NCBI RefSeq assembly: GCF_004798865.1 | Contig: NW_025335268.1 | Location: 117,277,503-117,341,502 of the forward strand | DNA: 64,000 nucleotides | Direction of reading: 5' to 3' | DNA from: Varanus komodoensis | Taxonomy: Eukaryota > Chordata > Lepidosauria > Squamata > Varanidae | Part shown: one piece after another, positions 29,701-57,000 of the stretch | Position numbering within the stretch: the first letter of the stretch is position 1 | Layout of the letters: each line of letters opens with the position of its first letter | Position numbers and translations under genes: made by a program | The notes under the pieces: generated by a model | Database searches by the model: none | What the model saw: the letters and a program-made list of their open reading frames with translations, nothing else | Told to the model about the DNA's origin: nothing

Positions 29701-32068
29701 TGGTTTGTAGTATCTCTAGAGTAAATAGTCCTTTGTTTTAAGTTGGATACCTTTACCAGTACTTTACTTTGTTTTCCAAGTAACCAGTTTCTAATCTTAT
29801 TCAGAGTGGGTTGTACTAGTGCATCTCATTACAGTGGAGCATTGCAGAAACAATAAATATGCTTCATTCATTCTGGTTAGCCAGCAGCTCTAGGTGCAGG
29901 GTGCTTGTCCACTGAGTAGCCTTTAGGGAAACCATATTCTGCTTACATGCAGTGGCTGAAGAGCAAAGGGACCATCACCTGTGTCTGGAAATCTCACTTA
30001 CTTCTATTTTCATGAAACCTTGTTTGAAACCCCATCTTAGAATATAAATCTGTTTCCCAAGAAGATGAGTATAAGAGGGTTATAAAACTATGCAGCAAAC
30101 AGGATGTGGTGCCCTACCAGTCTACCTTTTGGAAACAGTTTTAATGCTTTAGAAACAGAGAAGGCAAGACTCCATGCAGGGCAATGAAGAGTCGCTGAAA
30201 AGAATTGCTCTGATGGATAAGACCAAGTTTCCTATACCTGTTCTATCCAGAGTTAGCCAGCAAAATGTGAAAGACTTGCAAGGTAAAGCAAAGCAGTGGT
30301 GTTCCCTATTTATCCTAAATGCTAATAAGCAGATGTGTACAGCCATCTTTAGCTACTAAGATTAGTTGCCTTTGATAGTTTATCTTCCTATTTTAAAAAC
30401 AGTGAATAGACAATTAGTACCACATGTTGCTTTATCGCAAGTGCCCTGCCTCCAGCATAGGCTTTTCTTCCTTTTCCAGCCAGCGTACAGGAGAAGGTAT
30501 TACCTTACAAGGAAACTTGGATCCATGTGCCCTCTATGCACCTAAGGTAAGGAAGCAACCATAATAAACTTATAAAACTGTACAGTATTGGATCATCTGC
30601 CTTTGCTGCGGAGATGCAAAGAAGAAAGACAGCAACATGAGCTTTTGTTAGTTACAATAAGAAGACTGGCGAAGGGCCGAGAGCAAGGATTTGGGTTATG
30701 CTTCCTTCTACTGCAATTGGCTTCTTGTATCACCCTGGCCTATTTGTCAGTCTTCTGGTTCTTGCTTCTCTCGGTAAAAGGGCACAAATAACCTATTTGG
30801 AGGTCATTGGTCAGTAGTATAAGACATAATGGCTGGGATTTCTTTCATGGAGAGAAGAATACAGAGTGCAATGAGCTCAAATCCCAGTGAGAAGGGCATT
30901 TAGTATATTTGGAGATAAGCACCTTCTCTTACTGCAAATAAAATCTTGCTGAGCCTGTTAGAGTAAGGATGAAAAGTTGTTGCTGATCAGAGGGAATAAT
31001 GGTAATACTCCAAACCTTGTTTTTGTACTTAAGATTACTATATGGGCTTGCATGCTCCTCACTTTCTTGATTTATTATTGCTATTCTATTTCTCTAAGTA
31101 ACAGTAAAAACATAGTATTTCACTGAAGATTTTTAAAGCAAATTTTAAAAACTTAAACTGCAAGTACAGCTTCATACAGCTCAACTTAAATAAGCTTACA
31201 GTACCCTTTCCTATGTCTAATTCCTTGGCATAGAGGGCAGTCTTATCCTGGTGCTGAAAGAATACTTGGTGCCAGGCATGTTTCAGTGGAGAGGTCATCC
31301 TATAACTTCAAATCTGCCATAGAGAAGGTCGTACCCTTTGTTGCCACCAACCAAATCTCCACTGGAGGTGGTATTTGGAGAAGGGCCTCAGATGTCAAGT
31401 TCTGTTGTGATTGGAAGAAACAGTCCATCAAGTATGGTGTCCCCAAGCCATAAAGGGCTTTATAGGTTTCAGCCAGTACCCTGAACTAGGCATTGAAGCA
31501 TATAAGCAGCCCTAAGATGGGGCCAGCACTGGTATCATGTGTTTACATCTAATCAATTTGGGCCTAATGAGTGCAGCACAATAGCAAGATGTTCCATTTG
31601 GGAAAACTGGGTTTGCACTAACCCAGGCTGCTTTCAAAGCATGACTTATACTGTGCATTGGAGGCAAACAATGGTCAGCTGAAAACATTTGAGTGAGACA
31701 TGACGAGAAGGAAAAGGGAGGTGGTTGCTGGAGGGGGACTTGAGCAAGGCCTAATTTCCAAGGCTTAGGGTTTTGAGGATTGTAGAACTGCTTTCTGCAT
31801 TAAGCCTCTCTCTCAAACATCCACAGTATAAGCCTACTAAGGGTTCAGCCCTATTCTGCTTCTACCACTTAACTGCCTTACCTACTCATACTTTTTTCCC
31901 CAGGAGAAGATAGGAGAGCTGGTGAAGAGGATGTTGGAGGGCTTTGGCTCCCAACGCTACATTGCTAACCTGGGCCACGGGCTGTATCCTGACATGAGTC
32001 CAGAGCATGTGGGTGCCTTTGTGGATGCTGTACATACGCACTCTCGTTACCTAAACAAATGTTGTTAA
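20361..32068 (+). CDS. UROD: Uroporphyrinogen decarboxylase, complete, ten coding exons
   Basis: UROD is a cytosolic homodimer that removes the four acetate carboxyls of uroporphyrinogen III to give coproporphyrinogen III, the fifth step of heme synthesis; it uses no cofactor. Ten exons join in phase: 20361-20383, 22740-22852, 23421-23500, 25479-25541, 25652-25849, 26596-26757, 27845-27982, 29563-29663, 30480-30546 and 31904-32068. They give 369 residues against 367 in human. Residues equivalent to the human active site are all present: Arg38 and Arg42 in MRQAGR, Asp87 in IIFSDIL, Tyr165 in WTLMSYM, Ser220 in FESHAGH and His340 in [10 protein letters not shown]. All introns are GT-AG. The start has A at -3 and G at +4. 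UROD is head-to-head with HECTD3 and tail-to-tail with ZSWIM5. Confidence 0.98.
20384..21261 (+). other. UROD intron 1, 5' part
   Basis: CpG-rich to about 20760, then ordinary sequence. A minus-strand open frame at 20269-20733 is judged a chance product of the GC-rich stretch. Confidence 0.5.
21262..21500 (-). mobile_element. L2-type LINE UTR fragment, antisense (probable)
   Basis: TATTTATTTATTTGGAATTT, GCCGTCCCATTCGCATAAGC and the ending GGTCTTGGCCTGGCGCCAAA resemble an antisense untranslated region common in squamate LINE copies. Confidence 0.55.
21501..22739 (+). other. UROD intron 1, 3' part
   Basis: No repeat or gene was recognised. Confidence 0.45.
22740..22852 (+). CDS. UROD: UROD coding exon 2 (RQAGR active-site loop)
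   Basis: Encodes [16 protein letters not shown], then [14 protein letters not shown]. Two AG acceptors lie nine bases apart (GATCAG and CCACAG). Only the upstream one, at 22738-22739, restores phase with exon 1. Confidence 0.93.
22853..23420 (+). other. UROD intron 2
   Basis: A fragment like the short inverted repeat family (AATGTTGTTGGATTTGG) lies near 22900. Otherwise nothing was recognised. Confidence 0.4.
23421..23500 (+). CDS. UROD: UROD coding exon 3
   Basis: Encodes [19 protein letters not shown] then MCCELTLQ. The acceptor is TTTTTGCAG; the donor is GTGTGT. Confidence 0.97.
23501..25478 (+). other. UROD intron 3
   Basis: Unique-looking sequence. No repeat family was recognised with confidence. 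Confidence 0.45.
25479..25541 (+). CDS. UROD: UROD coding exon 4
   Basis: Encodes [20 protein letters not shown] then Q, including the catalytic Asp87. The donor is GTAAGG. Confidence 0.97.
25652..25849 (+). CDS. UROD: UROD coding exon 5
   Basis: Encodes [20 protein letters not shown] through [13 protein letters not shown] to [10 protein letters not shown], the first half of the second UROD signature. Confidence 0.97.
25850..26595 (+). other. UROD intron 5
   Basis: A small tandem of GCTAGTGTGCC words occurs at about 26207-26250. Nothing else was recognised. Confidence 0.45.
26596..26757 (+). CDS. UROD: UROD coding exon 6
   Basis: Encodes [20 protein letters not shown] through [11 protein letters not shown]. 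It carries Tyr165, which contacts substrate. Confidence 0.97.
27050..27252 (-). mobile_element. MIR-like SINE, antisense
   Basis: Plus-strand text ATCACAGTAACTCTGTGAAG, TTAGGCTGGTCCAGAGTCAT and CATACTCTGACCATTGGA is the reverse complement of the MIR-like core and tRNA-like head. UROD intron 6. Confidence 0.65.
27845..27982 (+). CDS. UROD: UROD coding exon 7
   Basis: Encodes [17 protein letters not shown] through [15 protein letters not shown] to LPAVPM, with the active-site Ser220. Confidence 0.97.
28262..28345 (-). mobile_element. CR1/L3-type LINE 3' fragment, antisense
   Basis: AGCAGCCCTGCTGGATGAGA followed by GTCCAGTTTTCTGTCCCAAC is the start of the antisense 3' end of the same family as 37448-37760 and 54630-57000. 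UROD intron 7. Confidence 0.6.
28344..28388. repeat. Perfect 19-bp inverted repeat with 7-base loop
   Basis: The left arm AAAAGCAGGAGGGTGCTCA (28344-28362) and the right arm TGAGCACCCTCCTGCTTTT (28370-28388) pair without a mismatch around AGTGCAA. It lies at the edge of a LINE fragment in UROD intron 7. Confidence 0.95.
28655..28775. repeat. Short palindromic interspersed repeat
   Basis: CCAGATGTTTTGGACAACAA and TTCCCATCATTCCTGATTAT on the left mirror GATATGTTGTAGTCTAAAAC and CTCTGGAAGC on the right. This is the clearest copy of the family also seen at 8090, 19745, 40595 and 52905. Confidence 0.6.
28885..29050 (+). mobile_element. tRNA-derived SINE
   Basis: CTCAACAGTAAGACCACATG then CTTTGCATGAAGAGTCTCAG keeps the tRNA A-box/anticodon layout, followed by TGACATCTCCAGCTTGGAAG and GGAAAGATGGCCTTGAGAGC, the body of a common squamate SINE. 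Diverged. Confidence 0.7.
29051..29562 (+). other. UROD intron 7, remainder
   Basis: No repeat or gene was recognised. Confidence 0.4.
29563..29663 (+). CDS. UROD: UROD coding exon 8
   Basis: Encodes [20 protein letters not shown] then [13 protein letters not shown] and a split Arg codon. Confidence 0.97.
29664..30479 (+). other. UROD intron 8
   Basis: No repeat family was recognised. Confidence 0.4.
30480..30546 (+). CDS. UROD: UROD coding exon 9
   Basis: Encodes [20 protein letters not shown] then PK. The conserved [12 protein letters not shown] fixes the frame. The donor is GTAAGG. Confidence 0.96.
30547..31299 (+). other. UROD intron 9, 5' part
   Basis: No repeat family was recognised. 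Confidence 0.4.
31300..31625 (-). mobile_element. L2-type LINE 3' coding/UTR fragment, antisense
   Basis: The minus strand reads CCTATAAAGCCCTTTATGGC, then CATCTGAGGCCCTTCTCCAA and TTTGGTTGGTGGCAACAAAG. These match block for block the plus-strand L2 copy at 10670-10840. UROD intron 9. Confidence 0.75.
31904..32068 (+). CDS. UROD: UROD coding exon 10 with stop codon
   Basis: Encodes [40 protein letters not shown], then [15 protein letters not shown]-type C-terminal text and TAA. It holds catalytic His340. Confidence 0.97.
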   Translation, partial: EKIGELVKRMLEGFGSQRYIANLGHGLYPDMSPEHVGAFVDAVHTHSRYLNKCC

Positions 32069-32393
32069 AGGCTGCTGGAAGTGGGAGTTTAGGCTGGAAA
32101 ATGGACAGTGTGCCAAGCCTACTGTACCAAGAGATTGCCTAAGGAGAGGGCTTTCTTGGTGATGTCTACAAAGCCAGCCATCAATGACTGCCAAAAGGAG
32201 GAGGGCATAGAATTTCAATCGACAGCACTGCTAAAGATGGCTTCCTCTCAATTCATAGTGGTGCAGCCCTTGAGGAAGGCCAGACAGACAGTGTCGTCAA
32301 AGAAGGGGGTGAATGTGTGTTATGTACCATCTCTGTGCAGAATGTTTGATCCTAGCTTACTGCTACAGACTCATAGGTACAGTTACATAGATC

Positions 32394-32399
32394 AATAAA
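32394..32399 (+). promoter_or_regulatory. UROD: UROD polyadenylation signal AATAAA
   Basis: A canonical AATAAA lies 326 bases after the stop codon and is followed by a T-rich stretch, giving a short 3' UTR of about 345 bases. Confidence 0.8.
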
Positions 32400-32994
32400 G
32401 ACCTTTTGCTACCACTGAACTTGGTCTGCTCTTCCCTCCAGTCATATGGAACTTCTTAGGTAGCAGTCTGTTCTTCTAATCCAGTGCAGCAAGCTCCTTT
32501 GCTTCAGGTGTCAAAAGTGCTGCTTGCCCTGTGGACAGAGAAACTGGGATGGCAGGAGCAGAACTTCTAGAGGACTGTAGCAATGATACCATGCGCACAA
32601 TGCCAGTGCCTCGTACTCTGAACCCACAATCTACAAGTATCCTCTCTCCAGAGGTCTGGCTCTGCAGGGTAAGTAAATTCCATGTTGCGGTGGGGAATGA
32701 TTAGTCTCCTTATACACCTTACGTGTCAGTACCTTGTTGGTGAAGCTGCAGGGCAGAAAAAAAGGGGAAGACATGAGCTTTTCCTTTTCCAGCCAAAGAA
32801 GCATAGAGTATAGTTTAAAACAACTCTGAAAATGGCAGTTCAGAAGGTTACAGCCATTCTCATCTCATTATCCCTGTCCTGTCGAGTGCTTGCATGCCCT
32901 GTAGTTTAACAGTAGTCTTTCTAACTGGCTCTGCTCCGTGACTAATAGAAATGGCTGGAGTGATACAAAAGTGATATGAAAGTCTTTCTTCTTT

Positions 32995-33000
32995 TTTATT
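32995..33000 (-). promoter_or_regulatory. ZSWIM5: Candidate ZSWIM5 polyadenylation signal
   Basis: AATAAA on the minus strand about 1.6 kb after the stop codon. It is embedded in a (TTA)n microsatellite, so it could be incidental. Confidence 0.4.
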
Positions 33001-34177
33001 ATTATTATTATTATTATTAAACATCAGGTCAAGAAGTTGTACACATAAAATAAAAAGTCAGATGTGAAGAATGATACTTCTATGGCAACAAATACTGGGT
33101 GAGCTGGGTTTGTCTGGTCTCAGGACCAGTTTTTCAGGATGTTTTTGAAAATAAAATTGGAGTCAGACAGTAAGCAATTTTTAATCCACATTTCCTAAGC
33201 TACACTTCACCCCAAGTTCTGCCCCACTTTCCCTCCCTGCCCCTTTTAAAACTAGAACACACTGGAACCAGGAAACACAAAGACAATTGGAATAAGGAAG
33301 AGACTTTTTGCTCCTGCCATCCCCCACCCACCCTTTGTTTCATTGGAACAAATTAAAAACTAAGGTGAAAGAGAGCAGTGATGAGAAGTGGAGCAGCAAG
33401 GACTTTGACAGAACGCCGTCCTCAGGAGGGCACCAGCCACTGAAGGCAACAACTTAGAAATGGGAGTTGAAAATAAAGACAATACAACAAGAGGGAAAAT
33501 TGGATTTCCTGCTCCTCACCTGCCAACAGGAAAAAAGCCTTCCCATCCGTATGGTCAAAGAGGTATGCAATTCTTGCACCCATCCATCTGTACAAACACA
33601 TGGAAAATGGCCAAAAGTAGATTATTTACACTGGGATTAACTGTTTTACAGCCAGATACCTGGTTTTCTGGGAACTTTGTATTCCATATACTGGAAACAT
33701 GGTACAAACCAGCAGAGGCAAGGAGAATGCTCTGGTTGACAGCCAGCAGGCCAGGTCCACACCCTGATGGCCTTGAAACGTCAAGATGCATCTGGCTTCG
33801 CAGATGCCAGTCTGATGGTTCCACTTTCAAGGCTGGAATGTTGTCATACTTCTATATATTCTGGATCCATCACCACTCATCAGATACCACCCACCCAGCC
33901 CTCTTCATCAATAGTGCTGGGAAAAACCTGAGAAATGTTCATGTTTCCCATGTTCAGAAATGCTTAACAAGAACAAAATATATATATATCTCAGCCCACA
34001 TCACATTTCAAGTATTCCCCCAAACAAAAAGAGAATAATTATAAATAATTAGAACTTTACAATTTAATAATTGACACATACACTATTGTATTTACAGTAT
34101 CATAAATGCTTCTGTTACTTTTAGTGAAGCAATCCCTGAGAATAGTTAACTTTAGGTTTTTAATTAAGCATCTTCCT

Positions 34178-34248
34178 TCTCTCTCTCTCTCTCTCTCTCT
34201 CCACACACACACACTCACACTCACACTCACACACACACACACACACAC
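34178..34248. repeat. (CT)n(CA)n compound microsatellite
   Basis: CT run 34178-34201 followed by an interrupted CA run to 34248, in the predicted ZSWIM5 3' UTR. Hence a GT-then-GA tract in the transcript. Confidence 0.95.
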
Positions 34249-34589
34249 GAAATTTGCCAGTTCTGGCAAGATGCACCTCTCGCAAAACCACCAGCAAGGA
34301 ACATGGGTAGCAATGCAGGAGGCTAAGAGACATGCTTTCGTATCTCCAGGGTGGGGGTTTGCTTTCCAGCCTCCATTTGCCATGCCCTTTGGGAAAGAGG
34401 TATTCAGTTTCCTAGTTAGCTTTTGGTATTGCCGAGGTGTTTGCAAATGAATGGTAGGTAGGACGCAAACCCTTCCTGCCATGCTGCTTTTGGTTTACAG
34501 TCCAATCTTCTCTGAATGGAAAACTCCATCAGTCTTGCCTGGTAAGCGTAATTCCACCAACAGGGATCAGGGTTTCCTCGTGCAGCAGC

Positions 34590-50990
<16,401 letters not shown>

Positions 50991-50992
50991 TA

Positions 50993-51130
50993 TTCATAGA
51001 CTCACAGAATAGGAGAGTTGGAAGGGGCCATGAAGGCAATCGGATCCAGCTCCCTGCTGTTGCAGGACACTAATTTACACCATCCCACTCAGATAGCTGT
51101 CCAGTTTCTTTTTGACATGCAGGGGTAAGG
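50993..51130 (-). mobile_element. CR1 LINE 3' end, antisense
   Basis: TCATAGACTCACAGAATAGG, GTTGGAAGGGGCCATGAAGG and CAGATAGCTGTCCAGTTTCT are the reverse complement of the CR1 tail seen at 58850-58990. Confidence 0.85.
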
Positions 51131-54100
51131 TTGCATCACTGGAACCACTATGGTTGGTGTTGGTTGGGGCACAGTTGGCACTTGCTGCAAAGTCTCATTC
51201 CATGCTCTGAATCAAATGTGCAGCTATTCCATCTTTTCCTCTTTAGCAGATTTTTTCTGGTTAAAAGTGGAAGAGGACTATATCTGGACCACCATAAAAT
51301 ACCGTGAATGGAGCAGGGCAATTGCACAATAAAAACCCCTTCAAAAAGTTGTACTTTGTACTTCAAATGTGTATCCCCATTTCTGCAAGACCTCTATTAG
51401 ATCTTCCCCATCCTGTTCTTTGCTTACTAAGGATGCACAAAAGCATTCTTTTGTTGGCTCCCAACGGGTTTCAATCCTCTGTTTGTGCTCCAGGCACGGC
51501 ACACAAAATTGTGGATGCTTGGCACCTTATTCCCCCTTGCCTGCCTCCAGAGGGCCCTCAAACTTACCTGTGGCAAGAAAAGGAGGAGGGGCAGCAGCAA
51601 AGGGAATAGTAGGGTGTTTGGTGAAGCATCATGTCCCTGCCAAGAAAAACACAGGAACTACATGTCACCCTGTGCCCACCAGAGAAATGGACATGATTGG
51701 CATTCTGTTCTCACAAAGCATGCTGGGACATGCTGCCCCCGTCTCTCCTTAGTGGGAATGCAATGCTCCATTGAGGAGCTGCCTCAGTTGCAAAAACATC
51801 AGAGAATGGTGTAAGCACTGAGCCAAGTCAATATCAGGATCCTACAAGGTTATTTGCAAACAAGTAACTCCGCAGATCCCTGACAGTCACCTAAGTCAAT
51901 GCTTACACCTTTCCCTTCTCCTTCTCCTGCTCCAGGTACATTTGGGGGCCTTCTGGGGACAGGAGAATGGGAATTTGGAGGTCATGAAGACAGGGGCTCA
52001 ACATACAGGCCAAAGGCTGACCTTGCTTCACTCTCACCCTCTTATGAGTAATCAGTGGAAGGCACTAGCTGTTACAATTGCTACTTGTAGCATCACTAGT
52101 GCAACCTTCAGTTCCTAGGTCAATAAAATTTTAAACAAATGCCAAATATGACAGCACAGAGCTTCCATGGAAATGCTCCTTTTTCTTCCTATAGACAGAA
52201 TGGATCTCGGTTTACAAGCTAAACAGATATGACGTAAGAGATGTGACTGCAGACCAGACTTCCCACATTAAAAGCATACGCATTCAAATTAGCCATGAGA
52301 GGGAGGGCAGTGGCATTGGAGGATGACAAGTTTAACTTTCCCCAGCACTGCTTTTTATTTAAATCTCTTTTTCAAAGTAGACCCACTTGCAAAAAATACA
52401 GTTAGGACACAGTTCCATGCATCCTTAGGCAGCTAAAAGTCCTCCTACTCATCCAGCCAAGCTGGTTGGGGTGTGCTGGGAGTTACACAAGTTTCCTGTC
52501 TAAAGACACAGTTGATTTGCCTTTGATTTTTTTTTTTTTTTTCCTCCTGCAGGGATAGCCTAGGGAGGGGGGCAATTTAGACTGCAAAATTAGATGAGAG
52601 AATGGACTGAAAGCCTCCTTTTCCATCACCACTGCGCTGATCAAAATTAGCAACCTCTACAACTGTTTTTTAAACAAACACACATGCACACAGAGTTTGG
52701 GAGAACGGATCATAAATCACCCACTTCTCTCACTTGCTTAGGCCCTCCAAGAAACTGCCATCACTCACACTCTTCATTAAGGGGTCAGAGAGGTGGGTCG
52801 TCTCCTAGAACCTCCCTGGGCAATCCTGACTCTTCCCTTCTCTCATGAGCTATTCAGCAGCCAGAAAAGCCCAGTCGCCTAGCACAGCAAAGCAAAACAA
52901 GTGATATTCCACTTCAGCTCCTGCCATCACTGACCATTGGCTATGCTGGCAAGGGCTGATGGGGCTGCAGTTCAATCTTATCTGGATGGCTACATGTTCC
53001 CTAAGATTTCTCAACACACTCCAGAGAGCAACAGACATTAGGGGGAATTCTTAATGGGAATCCAGGACAAAATTATCTAGTAAAAGTGAGAAAGCGCCTG
53101 CATTTCTTAAGTGTACTTAGGAGAGAAACTAGTGTCCTTTGAAACTGCCACCATATTAGAACGTACAAAGTTGGATTTAGGAAGGGCTCTTTCTGTTCAT
53201 AAAAGGCATCAGGAGCCAACAGAGATTCACTACTGGAAGGAGGGGCAAGGAGGCACCCCCTTTCCCTGCACACCATTGTATCACCTCTCAAGCTATTCTG
53301 GAGGGATCCCCTATTCTAGGGTGACTTTTCAGGAGGCATGGGAGATGCTGCAGAGAAAAGGAGAAATCACGATCACCTCCTTGTCCATTTCTTCCATAGT
53401 GAGCAGACTTCTGCAAACCATTATTTTGGATCAGACCCACAGCATTCAGGTTTTGGTCCCAAAAGTTACATAGAAAAACAGGCACAAGTCAATCAAAGGC
53501 AAAGAATTCGGCATTCTATGTAAACTTTATGGCAGTGATTTTGTGAAAAGCTGCTTTATGCTGGTACTGAACGCATGCACTCTGTCACACACAGAAGCAT
53601 CTAATGGGCCAGTTTCATGGAGTTAAAGGTAAGCAGGAAGCAAGTTAATACTTTCCCACCAACAGAACAAGCTGTAAAAAGAAAAAAGAAAAAAGATGAC
53701 GACTTCCCAACTGATACTTGCTGGGTTGCCTCCAGCTGGGCCCAGAAACTACTAATTCCACTCACAGTCAGCAACTTCAGCAGCCCTGCATAATATGCAA
53801 CCCTCATTGCCGAACACAGACAACCAGCTTACGTCTAGCAGCCTAACAGTGTTTTGTTCACTTCTTGTGCTTTCTGTTTGTCTGAAGCAGCAAGCAAAGG
53901 GATGCAGCTGGTCACCACATTCAGCTTGGGGTGCTGAAGGTTGCCTGCCCCCTTCCCCATCTTTCCCTTACTGCTATCCAAAGCCTGTTAATCCCCCGCC
54001 CTGTCTCCAAGGGGCTCAGTCTCTTCCACACACCCCTGGTGCCTCATCAGGAGCCCCCACCCCACCCCTGACATTCCAAATGGATTGTTGGGGACAGTTG

Positions 54101-54625
54101 CTGGCTTTTCCGTCAGGGGCCCCTCCATAAGTACAGGACAGCCACCCTTGAACTGCAGTGACTTCCTTTCCTTTCCACCCACAGGAATGAAGAAAAGCAG
54201 CTCTATAGATCTGGCGTTTGAAGTCTCCCAGCTGGCAAATCTTCCTATAGAGTTCAGTAGCCTGCAGCAGGGCTGCTTTCCCAAAGCTGCTGGTTTAAAG
54301 AGGCAGTTCTTTTGATACAGGGCTCAGAGAGCACCACGATGCTTAGTGTAACGTAATTGACAGATCTGGCTCCTGGGTAGCAGGTTTTGAAACTCTCCTT
54401 TGGATTTATATAAAACAGCTGATCCGAACCTCAGACTGCTGGAAGTAAATGACAGGGGATGGAGCACTCTCTAATTGCCCTGTTCCTCGTGCATGTTCTT
54501 CTGAAATCTGGTATTCGTTACTGTCAGAAAAGGAGGATAATGAACAACACACACACTAGTGAGAACCTCCTTGTCTCACATTCTTACCAATCTTTCTTGA
54601 AGCACTGACAAAATATTTCTGATGC
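51131..54625 (-). other. ZSWIM5 intron
   Basis: A poly-T run occurs at about 52528-52543. A short inverted-repeat family copy lies at 52905-53000 (CCATCACTGACCATTGGCTA). No exon or gene was recognised. Confidence 0.4.
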
Positions 54626-54629
54626 CTTT

Positions 54630-57000
54630 GAAATAAGAAAACCATGCTGGACAACAGCAGTGGTCCATTCAGTCCAGTGTTCCATTGCACACAGTGACAA
54701 ACCAACTGCCCATGGGATTGATCAAACAGGATGGGTATGCGAGTCCCGCCTGCCCAAGCTCCTCACCAACTGATGTGCACAGACATGCTGGCTCTGTTAA
54801 AAAAGGCAGCACATAGCCAGCAAGACTAGGAACCACTGATAGCTTCCTCCTCCATGGATTTGTCCAGTCCCTTTTAAAGCCATCCAAGTTGCTTGTCATC
54901 ACCACTTTCTATAGCAGTGAATTTCATAGCTTAACTATGTGATGAGTGAAGAGGTACTTCCTTTTATCTGTCCTGAATCTCCCACCAATCAGCTTCATGG
55001 GATGACTTCAGATTCTAATATTAGGGGGAGAGAGAGAAAGAAATGTCCCCCTTTCCATTTTCTTTATACAATGCACAATTTTAAACCCCTCTATCATGTT
55101 TCCCCTTACTTGCCTTTTTTTCTAAGCTTAACAATCCCAGTTGTTGTAGCTGTTCCTCTTAGAGGAGTTCCTCCAACTTCTTGATAATTTTAGTTGCCCT
55201 TCTCTGCCCTTTTTCCAACTCAGTGGTATACTTTTTCAGGTATGGCAACCTGAACTGTACACAATATTTTATGTACAATTACATCAAAGATTTGCACATG
55301 CAGAGCATGATCTTGTCAGTATTATTTTCAATACCTTGCCTAATTACGTCTAACACAGAGTTTGCCTTTTTCACAGCGGCTGCACAGTGGGTTGACATTT
55401 TCATCAAACTGTCCACCACCAACCCGGGATCCCCTTTTTGAGCAATAACTGCAAGCTCAGATCCCATCAGTTTATACCTGAAGTTGAGATTTTTTTTCTC
55501 AACATATATTATTTTACACCTGCTTACATTGAAATGTATTTGCCAGTTTGATAGTCTTTCCCCCAATCTGGAGAAATTCTTTTGAATTTCCTCATGACCT
55601 CTTTTGGTTTTAACCATCCTAAATAGTTTGGTGTTCTCAGCAAACTTGTATACATCACTGCATACTCCTAATTCCAGATCATTTATGAGTAAGTTAAAAA
55701 ACACTGGTCCCAATACAGAATCCCACCGGTTATATCCCTCCACTGGGAAAAATTAGCATGTATTCTCACTCTGTGCTTGCTGCTCTTTAACCAGCTACTG
55801 ATCCATAACAGTACACCCCCTTTTATTCCACGACTGCTAAGTTTGCTCAGGAGCTTTTGGGAAGGGACGTTAGCAAAAGCCCTTTGGAAGTTCAAGTAAA
55901 CAATTTCTACCAGACCATCCCTGTTCATGCTCTTAAAGAACTTTTAGAGGTGAGAAAGGACATAACTTTGCAGAAGCCTCATTTTTTTCAGCAGGATTTG
56001 TCCCTGTATATGCTTTCTGATCTTATCTGTAATGATGCTTTCAACCAATTTGCCCAGAACAGTTAAGCTAATTAAGCTAACCACCCTGTAATTCCCTGGA
56101 TCCACTTTTAAAATTGGTGTTACACTGCTCATTTTCCAATTCTCTGGTACAAAGGCTGATTTTAGGGACATATTAAATATCTTGGTAAAAATTTCAGCAA
56201 TTTCATGTTTGAGTTCTTTGAGAACTCTGGGATGGACACCTAGTGATTTGTTAGCTTTCAGCTTGTCAATAAGGTTTAAAATTTCATGTTTTGTTAATAC
56301 TATCTGCCTTAATTCCTCAGACTTCCTTCCAGAATACTTAAGTTCAGGAACATGTATCTGTTCTGCAGCCTCTGCTGTGAAGACTGATGAAAAAAAATCA
56401 TTCAACTTCTCTGCAATGTCTTTATTGTCCTTTAGTGCTCCTTTAATTCCATCATCATCTACTGGTCCATCCAGCCTTTCTACCTTGCTTCTTTCTTTTG
56501 ATATAGTTAAAGAATTTTTTTTATTGTTGACATTGATGTTGTTGGCAATACGCTCCTCAAAATGTTTTTCCCCTTCTCTTATTATCTGCGTGCATCTCCC
56601 CTTGCACAAGCTTGTGCTACTTTTTGTTTTCCTGGTTTTGGGCAAGAATTCCACTTCTTGAAGGAAGACTTCTCTCTCATAGCTTCCTTTACTTGTTAAC
56701 CATGCTGGTGACTTCAAGTGAGGAAAGGTAGCACAATCTGTGCCTCTGTTTTTATGGTTTTGCATAATGTCCGTGCATTTTTGAAGTGATTTAATTGTTT
56801 TGACTCCCCTCTTTACCAGTTCCCTCATTTTAAAGATGTTTCTTCTTTTGAAGTCAAATGCAATTGTGTTTGACCTCTTTAGCGATCTTCCACCTAACTG
56901 CATCTTAAATCTGATAGCACTGTGGTCAATTGTTTCCAATTGACTCAATAATATTTACATGCTCTACTATGTCCGGGACAACCCCACCTTGGATTTAATC
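54630..57000 (-). mobile_element. CR1/L3-type LINE: reverse transcriptase and 3' UTR
   Basis: The minus strand carries a single open frame of 334 codons at 55944-56948, with ADDKNxEKLNDFFSSVF-like text (KLNDFFSSVFTAEA), KANKSLGVHPRVLKEL and NWKMSSVTPILK. Further frames at 55683-55928 (VYLNFQRAFANVPSQKL, an RT block) and 55279-55743 (DSVLGPVFFNLLINDLELGV) follow. The catalytic FADD box reads FAEN. The 3' UTR runs to about 54630 (AAAACCATGCTGGACAACAG). The copy may extend leftward in the element, to about 57560 on the plus-strand map. Not autonomous. Confidence 0.85.

Larger units (their letters stand above)
32400..34589 (-). other. Converging 3' region: UROD end and ZSWIM5 3' UTR
   Basis: The first 600 bp separate the two genes. 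From about 32995 leftward-running ZSWIM5 3' UTR is inferred: a minus-strand AATAAA lies at 32995-33000 within a (TTA)n run. A 192-codon plus-strand open frame at 33460-34038 lies antisense to it with no family resemblance. A (CT)n(CA)n tract lies at 34178-34248. Confidence 0.5.

Noticed and set aside
33460-34038. 192-codon plus-strand open frame
   Set aside because: It lies antisense to the ZSWIM5 3' UTR, and its composition and sequence resemble no family. No splice or promoter support was seen.
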